37,700 nt of DNA from an uncultured Bacteroidales bacterium (GCA_947367315.1 CANBDX010000020.1:1-37700), one strand, 5' to 3'; shown: positions 1 through 9,697, counted from the stretch's first letter. Numbers and translations: made by a program. The notes: generated by a model not told the origin, from the sequence alone.

Positions 1-56
1 CACCCACACCTACACCTATTAAGTCGTCGGCAGCGTCAGATGTGTATAAGAGACAG
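1..56 (+). other. Illumina Nextera adapter carried into the assembly (artefact)
   Basis: Positions 24-56 match the 33-nt Nextera read-1 adapter exactly, including the 19-bp Tn5 mosaic end at 38-56. In front of it, 10-15 read CTACAC, the end of the P5 arm, and exactly eight bases (16-23, CTATTAAG) lie between, the length of an i5 index. Positions 1-9 resemble a degraded P5 arm. Genomic sequence therefore starts at about position 57. Confidence 0.97.
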
Positions 57-198
57 ATTTATAACCTTTTTTTATGCCAGAAATAATCATAATCCGCTAA
101 CGAATTGACCGATCGAATGTTAGTCAGATTAAATATTTTTCAAGATATTCTTTCGCGCCATAAATCGTCTCAAGAGTGGAAGCAATCAAGGTTTTTTG

Positions 199-206
199 TA
201 TATTTG
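199..206 (+). promoter_or_regulatory. Bacteroidota -7 box upstream of the GT2 gene
   Basis: TATATTTG fits the Bacteroidota TAnnTTTG -7 consensus. Transcription would start near 213, giving a leader of about 19 nt before the ATG at 232. No convincing TTTG -33 element lies at the expected spacing, so the call rests on the -7 box and on similar leader lengths at other operons in this window. Confidence 0.4.
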
Positions 207-231
207 CATGTTTGACTTATATATATAATAT

Positions 232-957
232 ATGGATAAGAAAATTGCGATTATTCCTACATATAATGAAAAGGAAAACATCGAAAAGATCGTAAGGGCT
301 GTATTCGCTCTTGAAGGAGAATATCACATACTTGTCATCGAGGACGGGTCCCCTGACGGGACAGCGGATATAGTGAGGAGTCTTCAGACCAAATTTCCGG
401 ACAGGCTGTTCATGATCGAAAGAAAGGGCAAGCTGGGTCTGGGAACAGCATATATAACTGGATTCAAGTGGTGCGTGGAACACAAGTACGACTACATTTT
501 TGAGATGGATGCCGATTTCTCCCATAATCCCAATGATGTCCCGAGACTGTATCAGGCATGCAGGGATGGAGCGGACCTGGCCATCGGTTCACGCTACTGC
601 AACGGCATCAGCGTCATAAACTGGCCTATCGGAAGGGTGATAATGTCATATTATGCTTCCGTATATGTACGGACCGTTCTGGGGATGAAGGTATATGACA
701 CCACTGCAGGATTCAAATGCTACAGAAGAGAAGTCTTGGAGACCATAGACCTCGACAATGTGAAGATGAAGGGATATGGATTCCAGATAGAGATGAAGTA
801 CTCGACATATAAGCTGGGATTCAAGATAAAGGAGGTGCCGATTATTTTCATGGACCGCACGGAAGGTACATCAAAGATGAGCAGCGGAATCTTCGGCGAG
901 GCATTCTGGGGAGTGCTGAAGCTTAAGATGAGAAAGATCAGACCAAGACAGAAATAA
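232..957 (+). CDS. Polyprenol-phosphate mannosyltransferase-like GT2 glycosyltransferase
   Basis: The 241-residue protein is a single GT-A domain of family GT2, closest in pattern to DPM1-type dolichol/polyprenol-phosphate mannose synthases, which transfer a sugar from a nucleotide donor to a lipid phosphate at the inner face of the membrane. Visible motifs are PTYNEKENI (9-17), EDGSPDGT (37-44), the metal-binding DAD (93-95) inside MDADFSH, GSRY (119-122) and the RTEGTSKMS acceptor-site segment (209-217). There is no membrane segment, so it resembles the short soluble DPM1 class. The dihydroorotase gene follows 4 nt after its stop, which suggests co-transcription. Donor sugar and acceptor lipid cannot be read from sequence; mannose is the family's usual donor. 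The ATG at 232 fits the -7 box and the first motif. Confidence 0.88.
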   Translation: MDKKIAIIPTYNEKENIEKIVRAVFALEGEYHILVIEDGSPDGTADIVRSLQTKFPDRLFMIERKGKLGLGTAYITGFKWCVEHKYDYIFEMDADFSHNPNDVPRLYQACRDGADLAIGSRYCNGISVINWPIGRVIMSYYASVYVRTVLGMKVYDTTAGFKCYRREVLETIDLDNVKMKGYGFQIEMKYSTYKLGFKIKEVPIIFMDRTEGTSKMSSGIFGEAFWGVLKLKMRKIRPRQK

Positions 958-961
958 TCAT

Positions 962-2290
962 ATGATTCTTCTTGAAAACGAGACAATCGTAACGTCCGGA
1001 AAGGAAGCCATAGGATCGGTCATCATAGATGGCCAGGTCATTAAAGATGTGCTATATGCAGATGCGGAAGACTACCAGTACTGTCTTTTCAGATACAGGA
1101 AGGAAGCGGACGAGGCAATTGACCTTACAGGAAAGCATCTGATTGCAGGCGGGATCGACGCGCATGTGCATTTCCGCGAGCCGGGGCTCACTCATAAGGC
1201 AGACATGCAGACTGAATCGGAAGCGGCCCTTGCAGGAGGCGTCACATCTTATATGGACATGCCGAACACCAATCCTGCGACAACCACTGCACAGACGCTG
1301 AAGGATAAGATCGAGGCTGCCAGAGGACGCGTGCGTGGAAAAATCGGTTTCCATATCGGAGTGACAAACGAGAATGCTGATGAGGTATGCCGTCTTGTCA
1401 TGGAAGGAGACCCGCAGACAGGACTGACTCCGGAAGACATAGCCGGAGTAAAGGTATTCATGGGTTCATCTACCGGCAATATGCTTGTGGATGAGGTGAG
1501 TACTCTTGACAGGATTTTTTCCATCCGTGAGAAGCCTGTACTGGTACATTGCGAAGACGAGGCTACAATAAAGTCCAATCTGAACGAAGCGATACTGAAA
1601 TACGGAGAGGACATTCCGTTCAGCGAACACGAGCATATAAGGAGCCGGAAAGCATGCATAAAATCCAGCATCAAGGCGTTGGAGATGGCCATCCAGCACG
1701 GCACCAGTCTGGTCCTCTGCCACATTTCGACAAAGGAAGAGCTGGAGATGGTAAGAGCTGCAAAGACACAGAACCCGAATATAAAGGCAGAGACATCATG
1801 CAATTACCTATGGTTCAGCAACGCGGATTACGACAGGCTTGGCAGCAAGGCCAAATGTAACCCTTCCATAAAGACCGGGAATGACAGAGATGCCCTCAGA
1901 CACGGACTCGCGGCAGGACTTATTGACACAATCGGATCCGATCATGCCCCTCACCTCGAGTCTGAAAAATCTGCCCCCTATTGCAAGGCTCCTTCGGGCC
2001 TCCCTACAATACAGCAGAGTTTGCCCGTGCTTCTGACAATAGCGCATCAGGAAGATATTCCCCTCACCAGGATTGCAGCTGTATTCTCTGAAAACGCATC
2101 CGAATTATATGGACTCAACAGAGGAAGGATACAGAAGGGATATGAGGCAGACCTCGTGGTATTTGATTACAACAGTGAATTTACAGTCAGAGATGAAGAC
2201 CAGAAAGGAAGGTGCGGATGGACGCCATATGCAGGCGAGACTCTGAGAGGAGTGATCGAAATGGTCTTCGTTAATGGAAAACTTATTTAA
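962..2290 (+). CDS. pyrC: Dihydroorotase
   Basis: The 442-residue amidohydrolase looks like a class I dihydroorotase, which interconverts N-carbamoyl-aspartate and dihydroorotate in cytosolic pyrimidine synthesis. Metal ligands D66-x-H68-x-H70 are in the DAHVHFREPG block. The probable carboxylated lysine is K164 in GVKVFMGSS. VHCEDE, LCHIST and the catalytic GSDHAPH motif follow in order, as does the family MPNTNP block near residue 100. Length is normal for the class. It starts 4 nt after the GT2 gene and ends 2 nt before the EamA gene, so the three probably form one operon although no pathway unites them. Hydantoinase or allantoinase are alternatives, but the FREPG and MPNTNP signatures favour dihydroorotase. 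Confidence 0.92.
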   Translation: MILLENETIVTSGKEAIGSVIIDGQVIKDVLYADAEDYQYCLFRYRKEADEAIDLTGKHLIAGGIDAHVHFREPGLTHKADMQTESEAALAGGVTSYMDMPNTNPATTTAQTLKDKIEAARGRVRGKIGFHIGVTNENADEVCRLVMEGDPQTGLTPEDIAGVKVFMGSSTGNMLVDEVSTLDRIFSIREKPVLVHCEDEATIKSNLNEAILKYGEDIPFSEHEHIRSRKACIKSSIKALEMAIQHGTSLVLCHISTKEELEMVRAAKTQNPNIKAETSCNYLWFSNADYDRLGSKAKCNPSIKTGNDRDALRHGLAAGLIDTIGSDHAPHLESEKSAPYCKAPSGLPTIQQSLPVLLTIAHQEDIPLTRIAAVFSENASELYGLNRGRIQKGYEADLVVFDYNSEFTVRDEDQKGRCGWTPYAGETLRGVIEMVFVNGKLI

Positions 2291-2292
2291 CC

Positions 2293-3204
2293 ATGGCTCC
2301 GAAAGTACAACCTAGCAAGATGCTTGTCTACATAGCATCTACATTTGCGATAACATTATGGGGTATGTCCTATATCTGGACAGACCAGCTCATAGCATTG
2401 GGAATACCGGTATTCTACTTTGTATTTGTCAGAATACTTTTGGCAGGAGTCATATTGTTCCTGTTCAACACTGCTTATGGAAGGATCAAGCGTATACAGA
2501 AGAAAGATCTGCCAAAATTCCTTCTGCTTGCATTCTTCGAACCGTTCATCTACTTCATTTGTGAGACCTACGGACTGAAGGAAACAGGCTCCCCTACCCT
2601 CAGCGCAATGATAATCGCCACCATACCTATATTCTCCATAGGCGCCGGCATCTTCTTCTTCAAGGAGAAGATAAGCATGTTGAATATAACGGGAATAATG
2701 CTGTCCCTTGTGGGAATCGTGATGGTGGCCATGTCCAAGGGAGAACTCGGAGACAACTTCATCTGGGGAGTGGTCCTGCTGCTTATCGCAGTTCTGTCCG
2801 AGGTGGGACATGCATCCATAACAAAAAGTCTGGCCGGAAATTATTCCAGCCAGATCATTGTAATGTACCAGTTTCTGATAGGTTCAGTCTATCTTTTTCC
2901 GCTTTTCATATGGAAAGGTATAGGAGACTTTGACGTCAATACCTATTTCACTCCGGAAGTATGGTACCCGATAATATGTCTTGCGATTCTATGTTCAAGT
3001 CTCGCCTTCTCGCTATGGGTCAGCACCATCAAGAATCTTGGAGTTGCAAAATCGAGCATATTCTCCGCCCTGATACCCGTGGCTGCTGCACTTATTGCCT
3101 GGGCAATCGGACATGAGTATCTGAACCCACGTCAGTGGTGCGGCATCGCGATTTCTACCCTTGGAGTGATTCTCTCCCAGTACACAGCAAAGAGTCGCAA
3201 GTAA
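2293..3204 (+). CDS. EamA/DMT-family transporter
   Basis: This 303-residue hydrophobic protein has about ten predicted membrane helices arranged as two EamA repeats, the architecture of the drug/metabolite transporter superfamily (inner-membrane exporters or permeases of metabolites). The N-terminal repeat starts at FAITLWGMSYIWTD and ends near MLSLVGIVMVAMSKG. The second repeat carries the SSLAFSLWVSTIKNLGVAKSSIFSALIPV segment, where the conserved helix-9 Pro is typical. The substrate is not predictable. It starts 2 nt after pyrC and ends in a hairpin that overlaps its stop codon and that of the convergent xylE. Confidence 0.88.
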   Translation: MAPKVQPSKMLVYIASTFAITLWGMSYIWTDQLIALGIPVFYFVFVRILLAGVILFLFNTAYGRIKRIQKKDLPKFLLLAFFEPFIYFICETYGLKETGSPTLSAMIIATIPIFSIGAGIFFFKEKISMLNITGIMLSLVGIVMVAMSKGELGDNFIWGVVLLLIAVLSEVGHASITKSLAGNYSSQIIVMYQFLIGSVYLFPLFIWKGIGDFDVNTYFTPEVWYPIICLAILCSSLAFSLWVSTIKNLGVAKSSIFSALIPVAAALIAWAIGHEYLNPRQWCGIAISTLGVILSQYTAKSRK

Positions 3205-3222
3205 ACAATTAAACTACTTGCG
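3196..3222. terminator. Bidirectional hairpin overlapping two convergent stop codons
   Basis: CGCAAGTA (3196-3203) and TACTTGCG (3215-3222) form a perfect 8-bp stem with an 11-nt loop. The left arm contains Arg-Lys and most of the stop of the EamA gene, the right arm the same of xylE; both proteins end in Arg-Lys. Only a short T run (TTTCC) follows on the plus side, so termination strength is uncertain. Confidence 0.55.
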
Positions 3223-4695
3223 TTTCCAAAGACGGGACATATCCTCCAGAGTCTTTCCCTTAGTTTCAGGGACAAGCTTCCAGACGAAGATCGCAGCTAT
3301 TATGCATATGACTCCATACAGGCCGTATGTAAATGCATGACCGAAATTCTCCATGGACCCAAGACTCATGTTGTACATCGGCAGGAATGTCGATGAGACG
3401 ATGAAGTTGAATATCCACTGGAACGCGACGGCTATGGCTACAGCAGCGCCACGGATTGTATTCGGGAATATTTCTGAGATAAGCACCCAACAGATAGGGC
3501 CCCAGCTGAACATGAACGAGGCACTGTAGACCATAATGCTGATTACAGCAATCACAGGAGGCAGAGAAGCAACTACACTCGTAACAGCTACACCGGCAGC
3601 ACCTATGGCCATGCCGAGAGAGCCCCAGATAAGAAGAGGCTTGCGGCCCCATCTCTCTACCGTGAAGATTGCAACAAGCGTGAAGGTAATATTAACAACA
3701 CCCATTATCACAGTCTGCATCATAGGGTTGCCCATACCAAGCGACTCGAATATGCGTGGAGCGAAATACAGCACAGCATTGATGCCTACAGCCTGCTGGA
3801 AGACACTGAGCATAATGCCTACGAAAATAACGAGGAACCCATAAGTGAACAGCTTTTCTGTCTTCTCGGATACGGTCTCCTTGATTTCCGCCAGGATGGT
3901 CCTGGCCTTTTCCTCACCATTGATTTTAGTAAGGATTGCAAGGGCCTGCGAATCTCTACCTGTCATAGCAAGATAACGAGGAGTCTCAGGAACAAGGAAA
4001 AGGAGCAATGTAAACAGACCGGCAGGGACTGCCTCGCTTACAAACATATATCTCCATCCGGTCTCTATAGCCCATTGAGCCTCTGCCGGATTCATGATTT
4101 GGTTGATTCCCTCTGCCATCTTCTGAATTACAGGAGCAATATGTTCTCCTAAAATCATGAAATTCACGAAATACACGACAAGCTGTCCGAAGATGATTGC
4201 AAACTGATTCCATGAAACAAGCGTTCCTCTCAGGTTGCTTGGAGCCACCTCAGCTATATACATAGGGCATATTGCCGAGGCCAGTCCCACACCAAGACCA
4301 CCTAGAATACGGTACAGATTAAACGCAATCAGCAGGGAGAATGACGGCTGACCTTTCTCAAAGAAAAGGAATTCAGGAAGGTAAGAGCCCAGAGCTGAAA
4401 GGAAGAAGAACACACCTGCCATTATCAGTGATTTCTTTCGACCCAGCCTTGATGCGCATAAACCGGAGAGTGCAGCACCGATAACACACCCGATTAGTGC
4501 GCTTGAGGATGTGATACCGTGCATGAAATCCGTATAGACAAAGTCCTTGGCGCCCATGAAGAATGCCTGAAGGCCTTTTTCAGCTCCTGAAATGACCGCA
4601 GTGTCGTATCCGAACAGCAGTCCGCCTATAACGGCTACAAGGACTATCGAAAACAGATAGCCCTTGCTGCCTTTATTATTTGTATTGCTTGCCAT
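3214..4695 (-). CDS. xylE: D-xylose:H+ symporter-like MFS sugar porter
   Basis: A 493-residue protein of the MFS sugar porter family with 12 predicted membrane helices. It shows GGLLFGYDTAVISG in helix 1, LGRKKSL after helix 2, VPETPRYLA before the central loop, the helix-7 QQAVGINAVLYFAPRIF segment and the C-terminal PETKGKTLEDM signature. The long helix 1-2 loop and overall pattern resemble E. coli XylE, which imports xylose with a proton. The reading frame is open further upstream inside xylA, but the ATG at 4695 (MASNTNN) is chosen because it follows the xylA stop by 1 nt and starts just before helix 1. It is the third gene of xylB-xylA-xylE. Context supports xylose over glucose or arabinose. 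Confidence 0.9.
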   Translation of the reverse strand: MASNTNNKGSKGYLFSIVLVAVIGGLLFGYDTAVISGAEKGLQAFFMGAKDFVYTDFMHGITSSSALIGCVIGAALSGLCASRLGRKKSLIMAGVFFFLSALGSYLPEFLFFEKGQPSFSLLIAFNLYRILGGLGVGLASAICPMYIAEVAPSNLRGTLVSWNQFAIIFGQLVVYFVNFMILGEHIAPVIQKMAEGINQIMNPAEAQWAIETGWRYMFVSEAVPAGLFTLLLFLVPETPRYLAMTGRDSQALAILTKINGEEKARTILAEIKETVSEKTEKLFTYGFLVIFVGIMLSVFQQAVGINAVLYFAPRIFESLGMGNPMMQTVIMGVVNITFTLVAIFTVERWGRKPLLIWGSLGMAIGAAGVAVTSVVASLPPVIAVISIMVYSASFMFSWGPICWVLISEIFPNTIRGAAVAIAVAFQWIFNFIVSSTFLPMYNMSLGSMENFGHAFTYGLYGVICIIAAIFVWKLVPETKGKTLEDMSRLWKRK

Positions 4696-4696
4696 T

Positions 4697-6010
4697 TTAA
4701 CAGTACATGTTAAGTATTGCCTCATAGAGTTCCTGCTTGCCGGATGTCTGCTTAGGTTCTCCAACCTGCTTTCCATACTCATAGACATCCTCAAGGGTAA
4801 GTTCTCCGTTCTCGAACTTCTTTCCAAGACCGGCATCAAAGCTTGAATAGCGCTCGGCAACCATCTTCTGGATAGGAGACTGCTCGATAAGAGCTGCAGC
4901 ATTCTCCAGAGCACGTGCCATAGCATCCATCGCGGCGATATGAGCTATGAAGATATCCTCGAGGTCTGTAGAGTTTCGGCGGGTCTTGGCGTCGAAATTA
5001 GTACCGCCGTTTCCGAAACCACCGTTGCGGATGATCTGTAACATAGCCTGAGTGAGGTCGAATGAATCAATCGGGAACTGGTCGGTATCCCATCCGTTCT
5101 GATAGTCACCTCTGTTGGCATCGATGGATCCAAGCATACCTGCATCCACTGCGCATGCAAGCTCATGCTCGAATGTGTGACCTGCAAGAGTAGCATGGTT
5201 CACCTCGATGTTCACCTTGAAATCCTTGTCAAGACCGTGAGCCTTGAGGAAACCTATTACGGTCTCAGTATCCACATCATACTGATGCTTTGTAGGCTCC
5301 ATCGGCTTAGGTTCGATAAGGAATGTGCCGGTAAATCCCTTCGAGCGGGCATAGTCACGAGCCATGCGGAGCATCATCGCAAGGTGCTCCTTCTCACGCT
5401 TCATGTCCGTATTGAGCAGCGACATATATCCCTCGCGGCCACCCCAGAACACATAGTTGGTGCCGCCAAGTTCGATTGTGGCATCGATAGCATTCTTGAT
5501 CTGCACCATAGCACGCGCAACTACATCGAAATCGGGATTGGTTGCCGCACCGTTCATATATCTCTTATTACCGAATACGTTCGCTGTTCCCCAAAGAAGT
5601 TTTATACCGGTCTGAGCCTGTTTTTCCTTCAGGTAAGCGACTACTTCCTTAAGTCTGGACTCATACTCCTGTACTGTCGTGCCCTCGTCAACCAGATCCA
5701 CATCGTGGAAGCAATAATATCCGATGCCTATCTTCTGCATGAATTCAAATCCTGCATCAACCTTGTCCTTGGCCGCCTGGATAGGGCAAGATGCACCATT
5801 CCAAGGGAATGTCTTTGTGCCAGGACCGAACTGGTCGGCTCCCTCAGCGCAGAGAGTGTGCCACCATGCCATGGCGAACTTGAGCCACTCGCTCATCTTC
5901 TTGCCAAGCACCACTTTTTCTGCATCATAATAACGGAATGCCAGCGGATTGCGGCTTTCCTTGCCTTCAAACTGAATCTTGCCGATTCCAGGGAAAAATT
6001 CTTTTGCCAT
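4697..6010 (-). CDS. xylA: Xylose isomerase
   Basis: The 437-residue protein is a full-length class II xylose isomerase, converting D-xylose to D-xylulose in the cytosol. The catalytic and metal-binding TIM-barrel features are visible: FHDVDL with H102, D103 and D105, the [15 protein letters not shown] block, [15 protein letters not shown] and [17 protein letters not shown]. The downstream [10 protein letters not shown] and [13 protein letters not shown] blocks are also conserved. It lies 19 nt after xylB and 1 nt before xylE on the same strand, so all three should be translated from one message. No truncation or unusual residue is apparent. Confidence 0.97.
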   Translation of the reverse strand: MAKEFFPGIGKIQFEGKESRNPLAFRYYDAEKVVLGKKMSEWLKFAMAWWHTLCAEGADQFGPGTKTFPWNGASCPIQAAKDKVDAGFEFMQKIGIGYYCFHDVDLVDEGTTVQEYESRLKEVVAYLKEKQAQTGIKLLWGTANVFGNKRYMNGAATNPDFDVVARAMVQIKNAIDATIELGGTNYVFWGGREGYMSLLNTDMKREKEHLAMMLRMARDYARSKGFTGTFLIEPKPMEPTKHQYDVDTETVIGFLKAHGLDKDFKVNIEVNHATLAGHTFEHELACAVDAGMLGSIDANRGDYQNGWDTDQFPIDSFDLTQAMLQIIRNGGFGNGGTNFDAKTRRNSTDLEDIFIAHIAAMDAMARALENAAALIEQSPIQKMVAERYSSFDAGLGKKFENGELTLEDVYEYGKQVGEPKQTSGKQELYEAILNMYC

Positions 6011-6029
6011 AGTTTTAGTGTTTTTATGT

Positions 6030-7505
6030 TTATTGTTCTATCTCTAACCTTGATTTCCAAAGCTCATATGCATCGCAATACTCCTGAGTGTGTAACGGTT
6101 CAATTACCGCCAGTTTTTCAAGAGATACGAACGCTTCGTTATTGTCTTTGTATATGCCGGCTCCTATTCCCGCACCTTTGGCTGCTCCGATAGAACCATC
6201 TGTGTCATAAAGTTCTATCACCGCACCTGTAACACCTGCAAGGGTCTGACGGAAAATCGGGCTAAGGAACATATTTGCATGCCCTGCATGTATCTTGCTT
6301 ACATTCATACCCATCTGTTCCATGATCCCGATACCGTACTTGAAAGAGAAGACTATTCCCTCCTGAGCTGCCCTGAGAAGGTGGGCTTTTCCATGAACGT
6401 TGAAATTCACGCCATGTACGGAGCATCCGGCCTGACGGTTCTCCAACATACGCTCCGCGCCGTTACCGAATGGCATCACACTCACTCCATCACTTCCGAC
6501 AGGTACGGTAGAGGCGAGTTCATTCATCTGAGGATAAGACAGTTCCGGAGCCACATTGCGCTTCATCCACGAATTGAGGATACCGGTACCATTGATGCAA
6601 AGCAGGACACCCAGACGTGTCTGTTCGGATGTATGATTCACATGAGCGAAAGTATTCACACGCGACTTAGGGTCATAATTCACATCTCCGAGAACGCCAT
6701 AGACTACTCCGGAAGTCCCGGCAGTAGAAGCTATTTCACCCGGGTTGAAGACATTGAGAGACAGAGCGTTATTAGGCTGGTCACCGGCACGGTAAGTAAT
6801 AGGTGTCCCTTCTGCAAGTCCAAGTTCGGCTGCAGCGGCAGCACTTACACGTCCCTGTTCAGAAAAGGTTGGACGGATGTCGGCGATAAGAGACCTGTCC
6901 ATGCCATAGTGGTCCAGAAGGATAGCGGCAGGAGCATTTTCCGCAAAATCCCACAGCATACCTTCAGAAAGACCGGAAACAGTAGTACAAACTTCCCCGC
7001 TAAGTTTCATGGCGATATAATCACCCGGAAGCATTATCTTCCATATCTTCTCATAGATTTCCGGTTCGTTTTCCTTGACCCACGCAAGTTTGGATGCAGT
7101 AAAATTGCCAGGAGAGTTCAGAAGATGTGAAAGACACAAGTCATGACCGATTGCATCGAATGCCTCATTACCATATGGCACAGCACGGGAATCGCACCAT
7201 ATTATAGACGGACGAAGCACATTCTGGTCCTTGTCCACGCATACCAGACCATGCATCTGATACGATATACCTATTGCCTCTATATCTTTCGGATCGGCAG
7301 ATGATGCTGACAGAACATCCGCGGTAGCAGACTTGAGGTAATCCCACCATGATGCAGGATCCTGCTCAGCCCAACCGGGACGAACGGCAATTATCGCTGC
7401 CTCTGATTTGGGATAAAATGACGATGCCACACATCTGCCCGACTGGGCGTCCAGCAGAGTCGCCTTTACCGACGAACTTCCGATATCGTAACCTAAGAGA
7501 TACAT
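6030..7505 (-). CDS. xylB: Xylulokinase
   Basis: A 491-residue FGGY-family sugar kinase that phosphorylates D-xylulose to xylulose-5-phosphate. The N-terminal phosphate-binding [15 protein letters not shown] segment, the substrate-recognition YQMHGLV block near residue 85 and the general base D242 in [10 protein letters not shown] are present, followed by the [13 protein letters not shown]ase segment. Length is normal for bacterial xylulokinases. It is the first gene of xylB-xylA-xylE, and the isomerase neighbour settles the substrate. Its product feeds transketolase, encoded at the other end of the window. The ATG at 7505 gives the canonical MYLLGYDIG start. Confidence 0.95.
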   Translation of the reverse strand: MYLLGYDIGSSSVKATLLDAQSGRCVASSFYPKSEAAIIAVRPGWAEQDPASWWDYLKSATADVLSASSADPKDIEAIGISYQMHGLVCVDKDQNVLRPSIIWCDSRAVPYGNEAFDAIGHDLCLSHLLNSPGNFTASKLAWVKENEPEIYEKIWKIMLPGDYIAMKLSGEVCTTVSGLSEGMLWDFAENAPAAILLDHYGMDRSLIADIRPTFSEQGRVSAAAAAELGLAEGTPITYRAGDQPNNALSLNVFNPGEIASTAGTSGVVYGVLGDVNYDPKSRVNTFAHVNHTSEQTRLGVLLCINGTGILNSWMKRNVAPELSYPQMNELASTVPVGSDGVSVMPFGNGAERMLENRQAGCSVHGVNFNVHGKAHLLRAAQEGIVFSFKYGIGIMEQMGMNVSKIHAGHANMFLSPIFRQTLAGVTGAVIELYDTDGSIGAAKGAGIGAGIYKDNNEAFVSLEKLAVIEPLHTQEYCDAYELWKSRLEIEQ

Positions 7506-7533
7506 AATAGCCTTGTCTTAAAATCAAATCAAA

Positions 7534-7541
7534 CAAATATA
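7534..7541 (-). promoter_or_regulatory. Putative -7 box of the xylBAE operon
   Basis: On the minus strand this reads TATATTTG (TAnnTTTG). The implied start near 7527 leaves a leader of about 22 nt before the xylB ATG. No clear -33 TTTG at the usual spacing. Confidence 0.45.
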
Positions 7542-7573
7542 AAGATTTATAATTGACTATCGGCGAGATTTTA

Positions 7574-7609
7574 CAAAAAGTGCCGTAATCTGTTACAATT
7601 ACGACACTT
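7574..7609 (-). terminator. Rho-independent terminator of the GH31-uxuA-uxuB operon
   Basis: Arms 7578-7589 and 7598-7609 pair over 11 of 12 positions (one internal mismatch) around an 8-nt loop. On the minus strand the stem is followed by a T run (CTTTTTGT). It lies downstream of uxuB and upstream of the xylB promoter, separating the two operons. Confidence 0.75.
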
Positions 7610-7662
7610 CTTAAGCAATATTCAAGGTATTTACACGACGCTAATCAACCCGCAATGCCATA

Positions 7663-8475
7663 TTACATTGCAAAAGCGTTGAATCCACCATCCACGACGG
7701 CTACGGTTCCGGTCACGAACTTAGAGGCGTCGGACATCAGATAATGGATCGTTCCGCAAAGCTCCTCAGGGTCGCCCATACGTCCGAACGGAGTCTGACG
7801 GATAACATCCTGGCCACGCTGGGTGTAGGTGCCGTCCGGATTGGTCAGGAGAGAACGGTTCTGTTCCGTAAGGAAAAATCCTGGGGCGATTGCATTCACC
7901 CTGATACCTTCTCCAAACTTTTTTGCACACTCAGTTGCCATGAAAGCAGTAAAGTTTGAGATTCCTGCCTTTGCTGCAGCATAACCAGCAACTCGAGTAA
8001 GAGGGCGGAAAGCTGCCATAGAAGAGAAGTTGATGATCGAGCCCTTGCCCTGACGGACCATCGGCTCGAGGAACACCTGGGTAGGGGTTACAGTACCGGT
8101 GAGGTTCAGATTGAGCACGGTCTGGAACTGGTCCACCTGGAGGTCAAAGAAAGTCTTGTCAGGCGGGATGGTCGCTCCCGGCATATTGCCGCCGGCTGCA
8201 TTCAAAAGCGTATCAATACGGCCGTACTTTGCAAGAATATCTTCACAATTTTTCTTCACCACCTCTGTATTCATCACGTCGGTCTTCATAAATTCGCACT
8301 CACCGCCTTCGGCGCAGATCTCTGCAGCAAGCTGATTTCCAACATCTTCCTTACGACCGAGGATGATGACTCTGGCTCCGTTAAGAGCCAGATACTTTGC
8401 TATCGCGCGTCCGAGGACGCCTGTGCCACCGGTGATGACGGTGACATTTCCCTTTATGTCAAACAAATTATTCAT
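7663..8475 (-). CDS. uxuB: SDR-family D-mannonate oxidoreductase (fructuronate reductase)
   Basis: The 270-residue protein is a classical short-chain dehydrogenase/reductase. It has the nucleotide-binding TGGTGVLG (15-22), the NAAGG block (92-96), the catalytic Tyr/Lys pair in YAAAK (Y165, K169) with S151/S152 upstream, and NAIAPGFF after it. Coupled to uxuA, it most likely interconverts fructuronate and D-mannonate in glucuronate breakdown, as the SDR-type UxuB (YjmF) of Bacillus does, rather than the unrelated long-chain E. coli UxuB. A TTG-initiated extension is possible upstream, but the ATG at 8475 is preferred: it overlaps the uxuA stop by 8 nt (ATGAATAA), a typical coupling arrangement. 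Function is inferred from context; SDR sequences alone do not reveal substrates. Confidence 0.8.
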   Translation of the reverse strand: MNNLFDIKGNVTVITGGTGVLGRAIAKYLALNGARVIILGRKEDVGNQLAAEICAEGGECEFMKTDVMNTEVVKKNCEDILAKYGRIDTLLNAAGGNMPGATIPPDKTFFDLQVDQFQTVLNLNLTGTVTPTQVFLEPMVRQGKGSIINFSSMAAFRPLTRVAGYAAAKAGISNFTAFMATECAKKFGEGIRVNAIAPGFFLTEQNRSLLTNPDGTYTQRGQDVIRQTPFGRMGDPEELCGTIHYLMSDASKFVTGTVAVVDGGFNAFAM

Positions 8476-9697
8476 AGAATCCTGTGATTTTATATTTAAG
8501 TCCAAGTTCCTTATCTACTGCAGCCATGACGCCCTGTACCTGTCCCATAGCGAACATTCTGCCAAGGAACGCGTAGCCTGCATTATAGCCTCTGGAATCG
8601 TCGCCGAGCATCGTCATGCCATGGTCCACACGCATCGGAAGCTCCGGATTCTGCTGTTCGAAGATCCTCACGAGCTCAACGATGTCCGCACGGCCGCCAA
8701 GGTGGCTTGCCTCGGTGAAGTCACCGTTCTCGAATATATGGCACGAACGAAGGTGCACGAAATGGGTGCGTGGAGCGAACTTGCGCGCCATCTCAACCAC
8801 ATTGTTCTGGGCACCGGCAGAAAGCGAGCCGGCGCAGAACGTAAGACCGTTGTGAGGATTGTCCACCGCACCCAGGAACCACTCGATGTCAGCCTCCGAT
8901 GTCACGATGCGGGGAAGACCGAGCACAGGGAAAGGCGGGTCGTCAGGATGAACGCACATGTTCATTCCGCATTCCTCGCAGACAGGCATAATCGCAGAAA
9001 GGAAGTAACGCATGTTCTCGCGCAGCTGCTCCTTGGTGATGCCGTCGTACAGCGAAAGAAGCTGCTTGAACAGCTCCACCGGCTTCTCGTCGTCCTCGCG
9101 GATATTGCCGCTCACGAAACCCTGGGTCTTGACAATAATGTTCTCCACAAGCTTATGCTCCAGCTCGGGAGTCATTTTTGCACGAAGCGCCTCGACCTCA
9201 GCAAGGATGTCGCGCTCGACATCCAGTCCGGGAACCTTGAACGCTGCCCATTCATCACGGGCTCCATCACGGCCTACTATATATATATCGAAATAGGCGA
9301 ACTCGGAATACGAGAAATAAAGGTTGGTGGTTCCATTCGGATTAGGGTGATCAAGGTCGGTACGGGCCCAGTCAAGAACAGGCATGAAGTTATAGCAGAT
9401 CGTGCGGATGCCTTCAGCAGAAAGATTGCGCAGGCTCTCCTTGTAGTTCTCGATCAGCTGGTCACGGTCTGCTCCGCCATATTTTATGCTCTCGCATACC
9501 GGAAGGCTCTCCACCACCGACCAGCGCATGCCGTAGCTTTCGATATACTCGCGCAGATCACGGATAGCCTCACGTGTCCACACCTGCCCGTTAGGCACAT
9601 AATGAAGGGCCGTCACAATACCCTCAACACCGATCTGTCTCAACATGGAAAGAGTTATCTTATCCTTCTTTCCGAACCATCTCCAAGTTTTTTCCAT
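8468..9697 (-). CDS. uxuA: D-mannonate dehydratase
   Basis: The 409-residue protein matches the UxuA family of TIM-barrel dehydratases that turn D-mannonate into 2-keto-3-deoxygluconate. The N-terminal TWRWFGKKDKITLSMLRQIG block, MNMCVHPDDPP with metal-binding His, LTFCAGSLSAG, FVHLRSC and the C-terminal MRVDHGMTMLGDD segment are all visible. Length is close to E. coli UxuA. Its ATG shares one base with the GH31 stop (TAATG), and its own stop overlaps the uxuB start, so GH31-uxuA-uxuB is tightly coupled. Uronate isomerase and ketodeoxygluconate kinase/aldolase, needed to complete the pathway, are not in the window. Confidence 0.95.
   Translation of the reverse strand: MEKTWRWFGKKDKITLSMLRQIGVEGIVTALHYVPNGQVWTREAIRDLREYIESYGMRWSVVESLPVCESIKYGGADRDQLIENYKESLRNLSAEGIRTICYNFMPVLDWARTDLDHPNPNGTTNLYFSYSEFAYFDIYIVGRDGARDEWAAFKVPGLDVERDILAEVEALRAKMTPELEHKLVENIIVKTQGFVSGNIREDDEKPVELFKQLLSLYDGITKEQLRENMRYFLSAIMPVCEECGMNMCVHPDDPPFPVLGLPRIVTSEADIEWFLGAVDNPHNGLTFCAGSLSAGAQNNVVEMARKFAPRTHFVHLRSCHIFENGDFTEASHLGGRADIVELVRIFEQQNPELPMRVDHGMTMLGDDSRGYNAGYAFLGRMFAMGQVQGVMAAVDKELGLKYKITGFYE

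Noticed and set aside
38..56. Tn5 mosaic end suggesting a transposon
   Set aside because: It is part of the Nextera adapter with index and P5 arm; no transposase or second end is present.
5165..6193. A 342-codon plus-strand frame antisense to xylA
   Set aside because: xylA is certain on the other strand; the frame has no recognisable domain and runs over the xylA-xylB junction.
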